Assembly (NCBI RefSeq): GCF_018129685.1 | Contig: NZ_JAFCLG010000015.1 | Coordinates: 1-64,000 of the forward strand | Length of the DNA stretch: 64,000 nucleotides | From: Bradyrhizobium manausense | Lineage (GTDB): Bacteria > Pseudomonadota > Alphaproteobacteria > Rhizobiales > Xanthobacteraceae | Direction: 5' to 3' | Shown: positions 52,853-62,518 of the stretch, piece after piece | Position numbering within the stretch: the stretch's first letter is position 1 | How the letters are laid out: every line of letters begins with the position of its first letter | Notes under the pieces: generated by a model | The model's database searches: none | What the model saw: only the letters and a program-made list of their open reading frames with translations | Told to the model about the DNA's origin: nothing | Translations under genes and position numbers: made by a program

Positions 52853-53869
52853 CTAACTCGAGAACGTGCCACTGCGATCGCTGAAGAGATCGAGCGGCTG
52901 CGGCGGCCGCACGTCCGGCGTGGTGGACGCAATGGACGTCAGCGAAGCGTTGTTGCCCCACAATTTCTGCACCGTCGTCGAGACCGGCTGCGTCGCTTCG
53001 CCCGGCTGATAGATCGATCGGAACGCCGGTGCAGTCGGCGTACTATCCGCAACCGTCGTCGAAGTTGTCGCGCTCACGGGCGTCACTGAGCGTGAGTCAG
53101 GGAAGGTCTGCAGATAGGCAGCGCTGTTGACCATCGGCGCGGTGGGCTGCACGCCGTTGGCGGCGGCAACCTGCGTGGTCGACGGTGTGTCGCCATACAT
53201 CGCCATGGCGCTGCGCGTCGATCTGGCGTTCGCAGCGCTGGCGTAACGTGCATTCAGCACCGAATAGACTTCGGAGACGCTGCGCGCACGGCCGTCCTTG
53301 GCATAGAAGATCGAGCGGTTCGCGGATGCCGCATTGGGAAACAGCCGCGCACCGACAGCTTGCGGATTGTCCTCGGCATTGGCGATCAGTTTCGCCGCGC
53401 CACCGACGCCCATGAAATGCGCCATGTAGAGCTCGCTGTCGGACGGCCGGCGACCGAGCAGACCGGTGAGCTTGAAACTGTTGGACTGCGTCAGCGCCGC
53501 GGCCATGCTGGATGCGGCCTCCGGATCGTCGCGCAGCTTCATGATCGAGCGCTTCATGAAGGGATCATCGACGGTGTAGCTGCCGGACGACGTCCTGGTG
53601 ATGGCATCGGAATAATTGCCATAGCCGAGTTGGGGGCCCGCCTCCTTCACCGTACCGAGCCAGGTCTGGTCGATGAACTGATAAAGGCCATGGGCGGACG
53701 AGGTGCTGGCGCCGGCGGAGGGATCGAAATCCGATTCCATCTTGGCGGTGGTCAGCATGTATTCGAAGCTGACGCCGGTCTGGTTGGAGCCGTGCTTGAT
53801 CGCGCCAGCGACGCGCCTGAAGCCGTCGGTCGCGGCTGTCTGCGAGGCGCTGGAATTGTCGACCGACAT
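52853..53869 (-). CDS. Lytic transglycosylase-like protein (SLT domain)
   Basis: 338 residues from ATG 53869 (MSVDNSSASQTAATDGFRRV). The catalytic Glu is in MLTTAKMESDFDP, followed by SSAHGLYQFIDQTWLGTVKE, the SLT motifs. There is no signal peptide, as in several rhizobial SLT proteins. The C-terminal 120 residues are Thr/Ser/Ala-rich and disordered. It cleaves peptidoglycan. 53870-54419 holds nothing that I can support as a gene. Confidence 0.85.
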   Translation of the reverse strand: MSVDNSSASQTAATDGFRRVAGAIKHGSNQTGVSFEYMLTTAKMESDFDPSAGASTSSAHGLYQFIDQTWLGTVKEAGPQLGYGNYSDAITRTSSGSYTVDDPFMKRSIMKLRDDPEAASSMAAALTQSNSFKLTGLLGRRPSDSELYMAHFMGVGGAAKLIANAEDNPQAVGARLFPNAASANRSIFYAKDGRARSVSEVYSVLNARYASAANARSTRSAMAMYGDTPSTTQVAAANGVQPTAPMVNSAAYLQTFPDSRSVTPVSATTSTTVADSTPTAPAFRSIYQPGEATQPVSTTVQKLWGNNASLTSIASTTPDVRPPQPLDLFSDRSGTFSS

Positions 53870-54419
53870 GATGGACTTGCGCGCCCCGCGCGGCGTTGAG
53901 CGGCGCCGGCAATTCGGCGGCCTGATCGTCCCACCGTGGGACATTTATGGTTAATGCGGGGTTAAAAAAATTTGTCGGACGCCCCCGGTCATTCCGGGGC
54001 GCGGGACGCCGCGCGAACCTGTGTCGGCGACGCGCCGATCAGCTTGCGCCGCAGCCGAATGTCCACAAGCCGCGCCCCCCGCCGGATAGTCAAGAATCGC
54101 CGGGGCGCCACGTCGACCGATGCCACTCATGCCGGGGGTTATCTCGTGGCCTCGCCGCCGGCCTGAATGGAGACGTGACCGAATAGCAGACGTCGTCATT
54201 CTCGTCGCCACGATGCGTGCACCCCACGCGAGCGCTTTTCGTCCCGCCTTTGTCCGGTCCCTGTGTGATTTTTACATCGCGTGCGCAGAACCTGCGCGGA
54301 TTTCCCTCCAGTCCTATCCGCGCTTCACTCCCGTCCAAGCTATCCCCGCCCGCTCCGTTCTAGTTTGCGACGATGGATGAAATGCCCAACCGCCTTGGTC
54401 TTACTGCTGGAGATTGAAG
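53870..54419. other. Gap without a supported gene
   Basis: Open frames on both strands are Arg/Pro-rich and typical of non-coding GC-rich DNA. No tRNA, terminator or repeat is seen apart from short GC blocks near 53985-54010. Confidence 0.5.
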
Positions 54420-55901
54420 ATGAGAAAGTTCGTGCTCTGTCTGACCGCAGTTGCGGCGATGACGGGGTCCGCGTCGGCGGCAGACCTGGCGACCCTCAAG
54501 GCGCCGGTTGCTGCCGTTCCGGTCGCAAGTTGGACCGGCTGCTACGTCGGTGCCGGCGGCGGTGGTGCCTACACGGCCAATGATCATGATGATCGATCAG
54601 CGAGCACACCTTTCTTTGATCGCAATGAGACCGCCAGTGGGCGCGGCTGGTTCGGCACGATCCAGGGCGGATGCGACTACCAGTTCAGCAACTGGGTTGT
54701 CGGTGGCTTTGCGGACTACGACGTCATGGACGTGACAAGCGATCTTGGGTTCGACGGCTCCTTCCAGTTCGCACGGAGGGTCGGCTCGCAGAAGCAGGAC
54801 CGGCAATGGGCTGTGGGTGCGCGTGCCGGCTACGTGGTGTTGCCGCAGTTGCTGACTTACGTTTCGGCGGGCTACACGCAGGCGCATTGGCAGTCGACGG
54901 ATCTCGCTCCTGGCTTTATTCCCCTCAACTTGCCCGGAGCGACCCTGGGTGGCTGGTTCATCGGTGCCGGCGACGAGTATGCCTTGGGCTTGCTGCCCGG
55001 CCTGTTCTGGAAGACCGAATACCGTTACTCCGAATTTGATCGGACCACTGTTCCTGTGGCTTACACGCCTTTCGCCGCCCCGCCAACCGCGATCCTGACG
55101 ACCGAAAAATTCCGCGAGCACAGCGTCCGCAGCGAGCTCGTCTACCGCTTCAACTGGGGCGGCTCTGCGACCGCAGCAGCCGATCCGGCTTCAAAGCTCT
55201 ACACAAAGGCTCCGGTTGCTGCTGCTCCGGCCGCGAACTGGACAGGCTGCTATGTCGGCGCTGGCGGCGGCGCCGCCTACACAGCGAACGACCACAACGA
55301 GTATGTAACCGCGACGGGGCTTGCCGCCAGTGGCAATGAATCCGCCGGTGCGTATGGTTGGTTTGGCACGGTTCAGGCCGGCTGCGACTACCAGTTCAGC
55401 AAGTGGCTTGTCGGCGCCTTCGGCGACTATGACTTCATGGATGTGAAGGGCGACATTGGATTCAACGGTGCTGGGGGCAGGACCGCCGGCTCGCAGAAAC
55501 AGGATGGACAGTGGGCCGTAGGCGCCCGAGCCGGCTATGCGATGTTACCGCAATTGCTGACTTATGTCTCGGCCGGCTACACACAGGCCCATTGGCAATC
55601 GGCGGATCTGTTCGTCCCCACACTTGCTACGCCTTCTGTTAATATGCCTGGGACTACCAAAGGTGGATGGTTCATCGGTGCCGGCGACGAGTATGCCTTG
55701 GGCTTCCTGCGTGGGCTCTTTTGGAAGACCGAGTATCGCTATTCGGAATTCGATCGGGCAAATGTGCCCGTCAGCTTCACGCCCGGCCTGGGCGGAGGCC
55801 CAACCGGATTTTCGGTAACCGAGAAATTCCGCGAGCACAACGTGCGCAGCGAACTCGTCTACCGCTTCAATTGGGCTGGACCTGTGACCGCGAAGTACTG
55901 A
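54420..55901 (+). CDS. Tandem-duplicated outer-membrane barrel protein
   Basis: 493 residues from ATG 54420. Signal peptide MRKFVLCLTAVAAMTGSASA. Two Omp25-like barrel halves follow: residues 32-255 and 270-493, each starting with WTGCYVGAGGG and ending FREHS/NVRSELVYRFNWG/AG. DNA copies align at an offset of 714 bases (238 codons). The halves share about four fifths of residues. Two eight-strand units could make one larger barrel or two linked ones. Confidence 0.9.
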   Translation: MRKFVLCLTAVAAMTGSASAADLATLKAPVAAVPVASWTGCYVGAGGGGAYTANDHDDRSASTPFFDRNETASGRGWFGTIQGGCDYQFSNWVVGGFADYDVMDVTSDLGFDGSFQFARRVGSQKQDRQWAVGARAGYVVLPQLLTYVSAGYTQAHWQSTDLAPGFIPLNLPGATLGGWFIGAGDEYALGLLPGLFWKTEYRYSEFDRTTVPVAYTPFAAPPTAILTTEKFREHSVRSELVYRFNWGGSATAAADPASKLYTKAPVAAAPAANWTGCYVGAGGGAAYTANDHNEYVTATGLAASGNESAGAYGWFGTVQAGCDYQFSKWLVGAFGDYDFMDVKGDIGFNGAGGRTAGSQKQDGQWAVGARAGYAMLPQLLTYVSAGYTQAHWQSADLFVPTLATPSVNMPGTTKGGWFIGAGDEYALGFLRGLFWKTEYRYSEFDRANVPVSFTPGLGGGPTGFSVTEKFREHNVRSELVYRFNWAGPVTAKY

Positions 55902-56000
55902 TCCGACAGCGGATGCAGTTCCCAAAGAAGCCCCGGCAGGGTCCGGACCTTCTTCGTTGTGGCCATCCGCATTCCGGGGCCCGCTTCGCGTGCCACGACG

Positions 56001-56423
56001 TTACTTTTTGTACACCGCGCTCGGATCGAACAGCCGCTCGGCGTCGACGAAGACGAGCTTCGCACCACCGCCCTCGGCCTCCACCTTGCGATAGAAGCAG
56101 GACCGGCGGCCGGTGTGGCAGGCAGCCCCTATCTGCTCGACGCGAAGCCAGACCGCGTCCTGGTCGCAATCGGTGCGAATCTCGATCACCTGCTGGGTCT
56201 GACCTGAACTCTCACCTTTTCGCCACAAGGCGTTGCGCGAGCGGCTGAAATACCAGGCCTCGCCGGTCGCGATGGTCTTGCGCAAGGCTTCGTCGTTCAT
56301 ATGCGCGACCATCAGCACGTCGCCGGTCGCGACATCGGTTGCGACGCAGGTGACGAGACCGGCCGCATCGAATTTCGGCCGGAAGTCGAGGCCTTCTTCA
56401 AGGTCGTGGGAGTGAGCGGACAC
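56001..56423 (-). CDS. hisI: Phosphoribosyl-AMP cyclohydrolase
   Basis: 140 residues from GTG 56423 with GAGGAC upstream. Conserved LMVAHMNDEALRKTIATGEA, SRSRNALWRKGESSGQ, the metal site TDCDQDAVWL and CHTGRRSCFYR are complete. It opens the purine ring in histidine synthesis. folE lies 29 bases upstream on the same strand, so the two are co-transcribed. Confidence 0.95.
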   Translation of the reverse strand: MSAHSHDLEEGLDFRPKFDAAGLVTCVATDVATGDVLMVAHMNDEALRKTIATGEAWYFSRSRNALWRKGESSGQTQQVIEIRTDCDQDAVWLRVEQIGAACHTGRRSCFYRKVEAEGGGAKLVFVDAERLFDPSAVYKK

Positions 56424-56452
56424 GTACGTCCTCGCTTGGTCTGTTCGCGAGG

Positions 56453-57145
56453 TCAGCGCGTCAGGCCTCGCACCATGGACAGAAAACGGGCCTGCTCCGC
56501 CGGATTGTCGCGGAACATGCCGGTGTAGCGGCTGGTGAAGGTGGAGGCGCCATGCTTGGCAACGCCACGCACCGACATGCAGGTATGCTCGGCCTCGATC
56601 AGGACGGCAACGCCACGCGGCTTCAGGATCTCGTCGATCGCGGCCGCGATCTGCGCCGTCAGATGCTCCTGGGTCTGGAGCCGGCGGGCGAAGATGTCGG
56701 TCAGGCGCGCCAGCTTGGACAGGCCGACGACGCGTTCCACCGGCGTATAGGCGATGTGCGCCTTGCCGTAGAACGGCATCATGTGGTGCTCGCACTGGGA
56801 CGTGAACTCGATGTCGCGCACCAGCACGAAGTCGTCGTAGCCGGCGGTCTCGCCGAAGGTGCGGTCGAGCACCTCGGCCGGACACTGGTGATAGCCCTGG
56901 TAGAGCTCGTCGAAGGCCTCGACCACGCGGCGCGGTGTGTCGAGCAGGCCCTCGCGCTCGGTGTTCTCGCCGATATAGGCAAGCAGCGTCTTCACGGCAG
57001 CTTCCGCCTCGGCACGCGCGGGGCGCGGCTGGTCGGCGCGGACGGCCGCCGCGAGGAATTCGGCAGGATCAAGCTCGGCCGGACGGCTCTCGGGCTGCCT
57101 GTCGGCGGGCTTGCTGGGTCGGATGGATTTGATTGCAACGTCCAT
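56453..57145 (-). CDS. folE: GTP cyclohydrolase I
   Basis: 230 residues from ATG 57145. Zinc and active-site motifs: DIEFTSQCEHHMMPFYGKAH (Cys, His) and IEAEHTCMSVRGVAKHGAST (Cys). GLSKLARLTDIFARRLQTQE is also typical. It makes dihydroneopterin triphosphate for folate. The N-terminal 40 residues are a variable extension. It is upstream of hisI and divergent from the Fe-S scaffold gene. Confidence 0.95.
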   Translation of the reverse strand: MDVAIKSIRPSKPADRQPESRPAELDPAEFLAAAVRADQPRPARAEAEAAVKTLLAYIGENTEREGLLDTPRRVVEAFDELYQGYHQCPAEVLDRTFGETAGYDDFVLVRDIEFTSQCEHHMMPFYGKAHIAYTPVERVVGLSKLARLTDIFARRLQTQEHLTAQIAAAIDEILKPRGVAVLIEAEHTCMSVRGVAKHGASTFTSRYTGMFRDNPAEQARFLSMVRGLTR

Positions 57146-57388
57146 GTCTACTCCGTTCGACGGCCTTGCGGCCGGAGTGTCACCGGCAGACGGGGCGGAC
57201 AAGCCGCCGGACGCCTGAAGAGCACAGTATTCGGCGAAGGTGGTCACTTGGCAACAACGCCGGCCGCGCAGATCTGGATCACCGCCAACGCACCGCCGGA
57301 CTGTTTTTCCGCCAGTTCCGACCCTATATAGGACCGTGGACGGCGCCCGCCAAGGCCGATCCGGCCCGTAAGTGTTGGACTCCATCAC

Positions 57389-57844
57389 ATGCTGAACGAC
57401 ATCTATAACAAGCGCATCATCGAGCTCGCCGGGAATATTCCGCGCCTCGGACGGCTATCGGACGCCGATGCCACCGCGACGGCCCACTCCAAATTGTGCG
57501 GCTCGACGGTAAAGGTCGACCTCAAGATGGATGGGGACACCGTCACCGATTTCGCGCATGACGTGAAGGCCTGCGCTCTGGGCCAGGCCTCTTCATCCAT
57601 TATGGCAAGTCACGTGGTCGGCTCGACTGCGAGCGAACTCCGTGAGTTACGCGAAACCGTTCGCAAGATGCTGAAAGAGAATGGCGCTCCTCCTCAAGGT
57701 AAATGGGAAGAGATCAAGTTTCTCGAGCCGGTCCGCGACTACAAGGCGCGCCACGCCTCGACGCTGCTGACCTTCGATGCCGTGGTCGATGCGATCGGCC
57801 AGATCGAGGCCAAGGCGAAGCAGCCGGCCACCGCGCAGGACTGA
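57389..57844 (+). CDS. U-type Fe-S scaffold-like protein lacking one ligand
   Basis: 151 residues, MLNDIYNKRIIELAGNIPRL. IscU/SufU fold: Cys37 in HSKLCGSTVKVDL (usual CGD is CGS here), Cys62 in KACALGQASSSIMASHV. The third ligand Cys, expected in the stretch KARHASTLLTFDAV, is absent. The protein may bind zinc or act differently from IscU. It is a single-gene unit in the divergent gap with folE (243 bases). Confidence 0.82.
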   Translation: MLNDIYNKRIIELAGNIPRLGRLSDADATATAHSKLCGSTVKVDLKMDGDTVTDFAHDVKACALGQASSSIMASHVVGSTASELRELRETVRKMLKENGAPPQGKWEEIKFLEPVRDYKARHASTLLTFDAVVDAIGQIEAKAKQPATAQD

Positions 57845-57860
57845 GACGGAACTGAAGGTG

Positions 57861-58793
57861 TTACTTCTGCGGTGCCACAGCCGGTGCCGCAACCCCGCCC
57901 GTCGGGACCACCGCTTCCGCCGTCTTGGTCGACTTGGCAGGCTGAGGCTCGGGCTCCTCTCCGAACCGAGCCTGCGTCTTCGGCGCCAGCTCGGCCATCG
58001 CAGGGGCGGTAACATCGACATGCGGCAGCACGTCTGCCACCAGATCGGTCGTCACCAGATTGGTGAACTTCAGCTCCGCCGCGTCGAGCTCATGCAGATC
58101 TTCCCAAGGCGGCACGTTGAGCGCGAGCGACAACAGATCCCCCGCCCCGCCCATATCGAAGGTGTATTTGGCGAGCCGGCCGATATCGCGTTCCACGATC
58201 ATCAAATCCTGCGCGGTGTAGCTCGCCGCCTTGGCGTCATCGGCGCGGTCACCCATCCATATCTGATGGACGCGGACATGGGCCGCTTCCGGCACGTAGC
58301 GCTTCTTGCCGGCCAGCAGCAGAAACACGCACATGGACTCGCAATAGGCTTCCGAGGCAACCGCCGGACGGCCGCTCTTCCCGCCGCTATTCTGCAATGT
58401 GGTACCGACCGTGGTCAGAAGGCCGAGATTGCGGAAGCGCCGGCCGAGCGTGATCGCGTCGTTGACGGAACCGCCGCTGGAGTCGAGCACCACGGTCGCG
58501 CCGCCAAGCTGGCGGCCGCGGGCGAAGTCGTCAAAATCTTTCGGAGTATCGGCGGTGATGATGCCGACAGCGCTGACCCAACCGCGGCAATTGGGTTCGC
58601 AGGACACCCAGCCGAATTTCATCGGCAGCTTGCGCTCCTCGAGCGAGGCGCCGGCCCGGGCCGGCGAACCGAAGGTTGCGACGGCTCCGGCCAATACGAC
58701 CCCGCAGGCGGCCGTTCCCACCAGCAACCAGCCGCGAAGGTTGAGCGACTTCAGAACTCTCAAACTGGTTCCTTCCCCAAGCCCCAAAAGCAA
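57861..58793 (-). CDS. Exported ClpP-like (COG3904-type) protein
   Basis: 310 residues. A membrane/signal segment is at 20-46 (RGWLLVGTAACGVVLAGAVA). The ClpP/crotonase-like core has VVLDSSGGSVNDAITLGRRF and AYCESMCVFLLLAGKKRYV (candidate Ser153), with His176 in VRVHQIW. The C-terminal tail is Pro/Ala/Lys-rich. It probably sits in the periplasm as a peptidase-like protein; activity is unproven. Confidence 0.78.
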   Translation of the reverse strand: MLLGLGEGTSLRVLKSLNLRGWLLVGTAACGVVLAGAVATFGSPARAGASLEERKLPMKFGWVSCEPNCRGWVSAVGIITADTPKDFDDFARGRQLGGATVVLDSSGGSVNDAITLGRRFRNLGLLTTVGTTLQNSGGKSGRPAVASEAYCESMCVFLLLAGKKRYVPEAAHVRVHQIWMGDRADDAKAASYTAQDLMIVERDIGRLAKYTFDMGGAGDLLSLALNVPPWEDLHELDAAELKFTNLVTTDLVADVLPHVDVTAPAMAELAPKTQARFGEEPEPQPAKSTKTAEAVVPTGGVAAPAVAPQK

Positions 58794-58993
58794 TCAGGTC
58801 AGCACCGTTTCAACGTTCCCTTGAGTCTACACATGAACGTCACAAAAATGGTATCCGGGGGAATACAGATCGTCCATAGGTACTTGCTGCACTGCTCCCT
58901 GAAAGCAGACAAAATATGGCGCGGACACAACAGCGCGCTGTTCCCTGCACTGGAACCGCGCAACAGAGCGCTCAGGATGTCGGCACAGCGCAC

Positions 58994-59332
58994 ATGAAGC
59001 AATCAACCTGCGAGCACTGTTCCGCCCACGTCGCCGAAGTGCTGCGGCTGCCGCGCCGATTCGGCCGCGCTTTGATCTGGCTCTACCGGCATACACTATC
59101 GCCTCTGGTCGGCTACAACTGCCGGCATCTGCCGACATGTTCAATTTACGGCGATGAGGCGATCGAGCGGTTCGGGCTCTGGGCCGGAGGCTGGATGACG
59201 CTTGCCCGCGTGTTGCGCTGCAATCCTTTCGGCACGTCGGGCATCGACAACGTGCCTCTCAATGTGCCGCAAAACGCGCGCTGGTATTTGCCATGGCGCT
59301 ATGCCCGCTGGCGCGGCGTCAACGCTTCGTAA
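58994..59332 (+). CDS. yidD: YidD, membrane protein insertion efficiency factor
   Basis: 112 residues from ATG 58994 (MKQSTCEHCSAHVAEVLRLP); an upstream ATG is rejected. The YidD core LIWLYRHTLSPLVGYNCRHL, PTCSIYGDEAIERFGLWAGG and VLRCNPFGTSGIDNVP is complete. It assists YidC-mediated membrane insertion. An N-terminal CEHC is an extra. Confidence 0.93.
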   Translation: MKQSTCEHCSAHVAEVLRLPRRFGRALIWLYRHTLSPLVGYNCRHLPTCSIYGDEAIERFGLWAGGWMTLARVLRCNPFGTSGIDNVPLNVPQNARWYLPWRYARWRGVNAS

Positions 59333-59423
59333 GCATGCTGCAGTGCTTTGCGCATCGCTGCTCTGACTGGAACCGGAACTTTCCCCTCGCGTTATTGTGA
59401 TGCTCCCCAGGGAGGAAACAACA

Positions 59424-59636
59424 ATGCGCTGGAAAATCAGCCCCAACTTTCACTTCGGGTTCGGTCCACATCCCAAGCTTCATCCGAGGGATCACGATCC
59501 CCGAACCATTGATGTGCTCGCGATGATCGCGCTCCTGACACTCGTGCTCGGCTCCGGCTGGTATCTGGCAACAAGTCTTGCGATGCCACCCAGCACGACG
59601 GCATTCATCGTGCCGAGCCAGAACGTGCACTGGTAG
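59424..59636 (+). CDS. Short single-span membrane protein
   Basis: 70 residues from ATG 59424 with GGGAGG 8 bases upstream. The N-terminal half is His/Pro-rich (FGFGPHPKLHPRDHDPRTID), then one membrane segment at about 31-50 (VLAMIALLTLVLGSGWYLAT). The stop abuts the end of the converging gene. Function unknown. Confidence 0.6.
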   Translation: MRWKISPNFHFGFGPHPKLHPRDHDPRTIDVLAMIALLTLVLGSGWYLATSLAMPPSTTAFIVPSQNVHW

Positions 59637-60869
59637 CTAGCGGAACCAAAAAAAGCGGCCGGGCGGCGGCGGGATTGGCTCGGGTGGACGCGGTCGCTTC
59701 GGCCGCGGCGGTTTCGGCGGCGGCTCGGCGGACGAGGTGGTCTCCGCCGTCGGCGTCGCGTCGCTCCCCGCGACCTTCACCGACAGCAGCAGATTCGACT
59801 CATGCATCCGCCAGCGATAGCCGACGCCGAAATCGATCGGCTGGGCCCGCGTGAACAATTCGGCGTAACGCTCCTGATAGCGCCCCGGGAATTCGCCGAT
59901 CGGACCGAGATAGCGGCCGAACGGGAAGAAACGCCACTGCCGCGGATTGTAATTGGCGAGCGGAATACCGGAATCGTCCTGGATGATGGTCGCGCTGTTG
60001 GCGAGCAGCCAGTCGCGCGCGACGGTAAAATTGCCCGCGTGCAAGAGATACGACGCGCTCTTGATCAGGCTGTTGCCGGGTCCGAGCGTCTCGCAGAATT
60101 TCAAGAAGCCGGCCGCCCGAGCGCCGGAATTGGAAAGGTCGGTCGAGAAATAATACAGCGTGCGCGCCTCTCCATCGGGACCGGCGAAGCTGATGCGGAC
60201 GCCGCGCGTGGCGTTCGGCCCCGGATTCTCACTGCCCGTATGCACTCCACCCTTGTCGTCGAGCGCGACCATCTCGACGTTGCGGATGGTTTTGCCGGAG
60301 CGCGCCAGGAACACGTAGAGGATCGGCAAGGTGCCGTTGACCTGGTTGCTGTGCAGGTCGACCTTCATCTGCTTGGTGATGAAGAATGAAAAGCTCAGGA
60401 TCGAGCCCAGCGAACGCTCGACATTGTAAAGCGCAGCATCGACCGAGCCACGCGACATCCTGGTCAGATCGGGCACCGCACCGGCCGGCTCCAGCGCGCC
60501 CAGCACATAGGTGCTGGCCTTGGAATAGAAGGCATTGGCGTAGAGAAAGTCCGGGCCGCTGAACAAATAGAACATGGTCGGCCGCGGCGCGGCGAGATTG
60601 ACGTCGGACCAGTTCCGGATCTTCGACAATTGCCGCTGCTCGAGCTGGCCGAAGGCGCCGTCGAAGAATTTTGCGTGATGCTGCCAGGACGGATCCTTGG
60701 TGAGCGGCACCAGCGGCGAGTCCGTCGATGGCTGCATGCCCGCAAGGAAGCGCGCGGTGTCGTCGAATGTGACCTCGGCCGCACGCGCGGACGAGATGGC
60801 CGCAGCCACAAGGGCAAGAGCGACGGCCGCAAATCTCATGGGTCGAAACATGTCTATTCGCGATGTCAT
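59637..60869 (-). CDS. Exported protein of unknown function, coupled to the permease
   Basis: 410 residues from ATG 60869, which overlaps the permease stop (ATGA); a start at 60851 or 60839 is also possible. A signal peptide is around MRFAAVALALVAAAISSARA. The mature part has TARFLAGMQPSTDSPLVPLT, PTMFYLFSGPDFLYANAFYS and YNPRQWRFFPFGRYLGPIGE; the C terminus is Pro/Arg-rich (SSAEPPPKPPRPKRPRPPEP). No domain is recognised. Confidence 0.82.
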   Translation of the reverse strand: MTSRIDMFRPMRFAAVALALVAAAISSARAAEVTFDDTARFLAGMQPSTDSPLVPLTKDPSWQHHAKFFDGAFGQLEQRQLSKIRNWSDVNLAAPRPTMFYLFSGPDFLYANAFYSKASTYVLGALEPAGAVPDLTRMSRGSVDAALYNVERSLGSILSFSFFITKQMKVDLHSNQVNGTLPILYVFLARSGKTIRNVEMVALDDKGGVHTGSENPGPNATRGVRISFAGPDGEARTLYYFSTDLSNSGARAAGFLKFCETLGPGNSLIKSASYLLHAGNFTVARDWLLANSATIIQDDSGIPLANYNPRQWRFFPFGRYLGPIGEFPGRYQERYAELFTRAQPIDFGVGYRWRMHESNLLLSVKVAGSDATPTAETTSSAEPPPKPPRPKRPRPPEPIPPPPGRFFWFR

Positions 60870-62221
60870 GAATTGGCAGCGGCGACCGGCCGCCTGCGGA
60901 AAACAGCATAAATCAACAGGCCCGAGAGCATGACCAGCATCCCCGACAGCGACTGCACCGGCCGCTCGGTCAAAAGGTAGTACATCATGAACGCGGTCAC
61001 GAGCAGGAATATCAGCGGCGTGAACGGGTATCCCCAGGTGCGATAGGGTCGCGGCAGGTCGGGATCGGTGATGCGCAGCTTGATGACCCCGGCAACGGTG
61101 AAGAACGAGCAGAACAGCAACGCGAACTGGATGAAGTCGAGGACGGCCTCGAAGCTGCGCGTGAACAGCAGCAGGTTCGAGACTGCGAGTTGAAACAGGA
61201 TGGCATAGGCCGGCGCGCCCGTGGTCGACTTGCGCGAGAACACGCGGAGCGCCGGGATGTCCTCCCCCATCGTCATCATCACGCGCGGGCCGATCCACAT
61301 CATCGCGCTGATCGAGGAGATCAGGCCGACACAGATCATCGCGCCGACGATCCGGCCGCCGAGGCTGCCGAAGATGGCGCGGCCGGCGACGCTTGCAACG
61401 TCGAGCTGGCCGGCCAGCGCGCTTGTTGGCGTCGAATAGAGAAACACCGCGTTGAGCGCGACATACAGCACCAGCACGATCAGCGTGCCCGCGAGCAGCG
61501 CGCGCGGCAGGCTCTGCTGCGGCGTGTTCATCTCGCCGATGATGTAGGTCGCGGCATTCCAGCCCGAGAACGAATACATCACGAAGACGAGCCCGATCGC
61601 GAACGGTGCACTGACGATATGGGCGAAATCGCCGGCATGCGGCGCAAAGGAGATCGGCTGCGGCGTACCGATGACGAAACCGGCGACGAGGAAGGCGACG
61701 ATCAGCACGACCTTGAGGATGGTCGAGATCAGCTGGAAGGTCGAGGAGTGCCTGACGCCGGTCAGTTGCACGATCGAGACCAGCCAGACCACGCCGATCG
61801 CGAGCGGAATCGGCGGCACCTCGGGTACGACGGACTTTGCGTATTCGCCGAAAGCCATGGCCGCGAGCGCCACCGGCGCTGCAAAGCCAACCGTCGCCGA
61901 GACCCAGCCGGCGAGAAAACCAAAGGCCGGGTGATAGGCACGGCCGAGGAAATTGTACTCGCCGCTCGAGCGCGGAAACATCGCGCCAAGCTCGCTGTAG
62001 GAGAACACCCCACACAGCGCGACGATGCCGCCGACGGTCCACAGCGCGAGGATCGAAAAGCCGGACGGGATATCCTTGACCTGAAAGCCGAGGCTGGTGA
62101 AGACGCCGACCCCGATCATGTCGGCAACGACGATGGCCGTTGCAACCAGAACGGAAACCCCAGTACCGCCTCCGGTCAGCCGCCCGGTCCAGGGCGTGGT
62201 TCCCGCATCTGATGCCGTCAT
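60866..62221 (-). CDS. APC-family amino-acid permease
   Basis: 451 residues, 12 membrane segments. First helix VLVATAIVVADMIGVGVFTS (the APC G-x-G-x-F-x loop), GGIVALCGVFSYSELGAMFP and YSFSGWNAATYIIGEMNTPQ are family motifs. It imports or exchanges amino acids; the exact substrate is unknown. It is followed by and coupled to the exported-protein gene. Confidence 0.92.
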   Translation of the reverse strand: MTASDAGTTPWTGRLTGGGTGVSVLVATAIVVADMIGVGVFTSLGFQVKDIPSGFSILALWTVGGIVALCGVFSYSELGAMFPRSSGEYNFLGRAYHPAFGFLAGWVSATVGFAAPVALAAMAFGEYAKSVVPEVPPIPLAIGVVWLVSIVQLTGVRHSSTFQLISTILKVVLIVAFLVAGFVIGTPQPISFAPHAGDFAHIVSAPFAIGLVFVMYSFSGWNAATYIIGEMNTPQQSLPRALLAGTLIVLVLYVALNAVFLYSTPTSALAGQLDVASVAGRAIFGSLGGRIVGAMICVGLISSISAMMWIGPRVMMTMGEDIPALRVFSRKSTTGAPAYAILFQLAVSNLLLFTRSFEAVLDFIQFALLFCSFFTVAGVIKLRITDPDLPRPYRTWGYPFTPLIFLLVTAFMMYYLLTERPVQSLSGMLVMLSGLLIYAVFRRRPVAAANS

Positions 62222-62518
62222 CTGGGTCCTTCGCCTCAGGCGTCGAGCCTCGTGGGAGGCATCGTGCAGATTGGCTCAGTCAATTCAAGCAGGGTTAACA
62301 AGGGCTAAATGAGGCGGTCACAATAGGTATTTGGCCACCCTTTATGCCCGCTCTTGGGCAATAAACCGCGGTCGACCGCAGAACTACGCGTTTTCCTCCC
62401 ACAATCGCGACACGATTGCGTGGTCTTTTTTGAGCGTTCCGGATGTGGGGAAGTTTCTCCGGACACTTAACGTCGCCTAAACGCCAGTCGGCTCAATTGT
62501 TCTAAAGATTGCCGATGG

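Noticed and set aside
53947..54380. Short plus- and minus-strand frames in the 550-base gap
   Set aside because: Arg/Pro/His-rich, no start signals, typical of non-coding GC-rich DNA.
59637..62042. One 801-codon minus-strand frame joining the permease region and the exported protein
   Set aside because: Only its C-terminal 410 codons are real; the upstream part is the wrong frame of the amino-acid permease gene, whose stop overlaps the real start.
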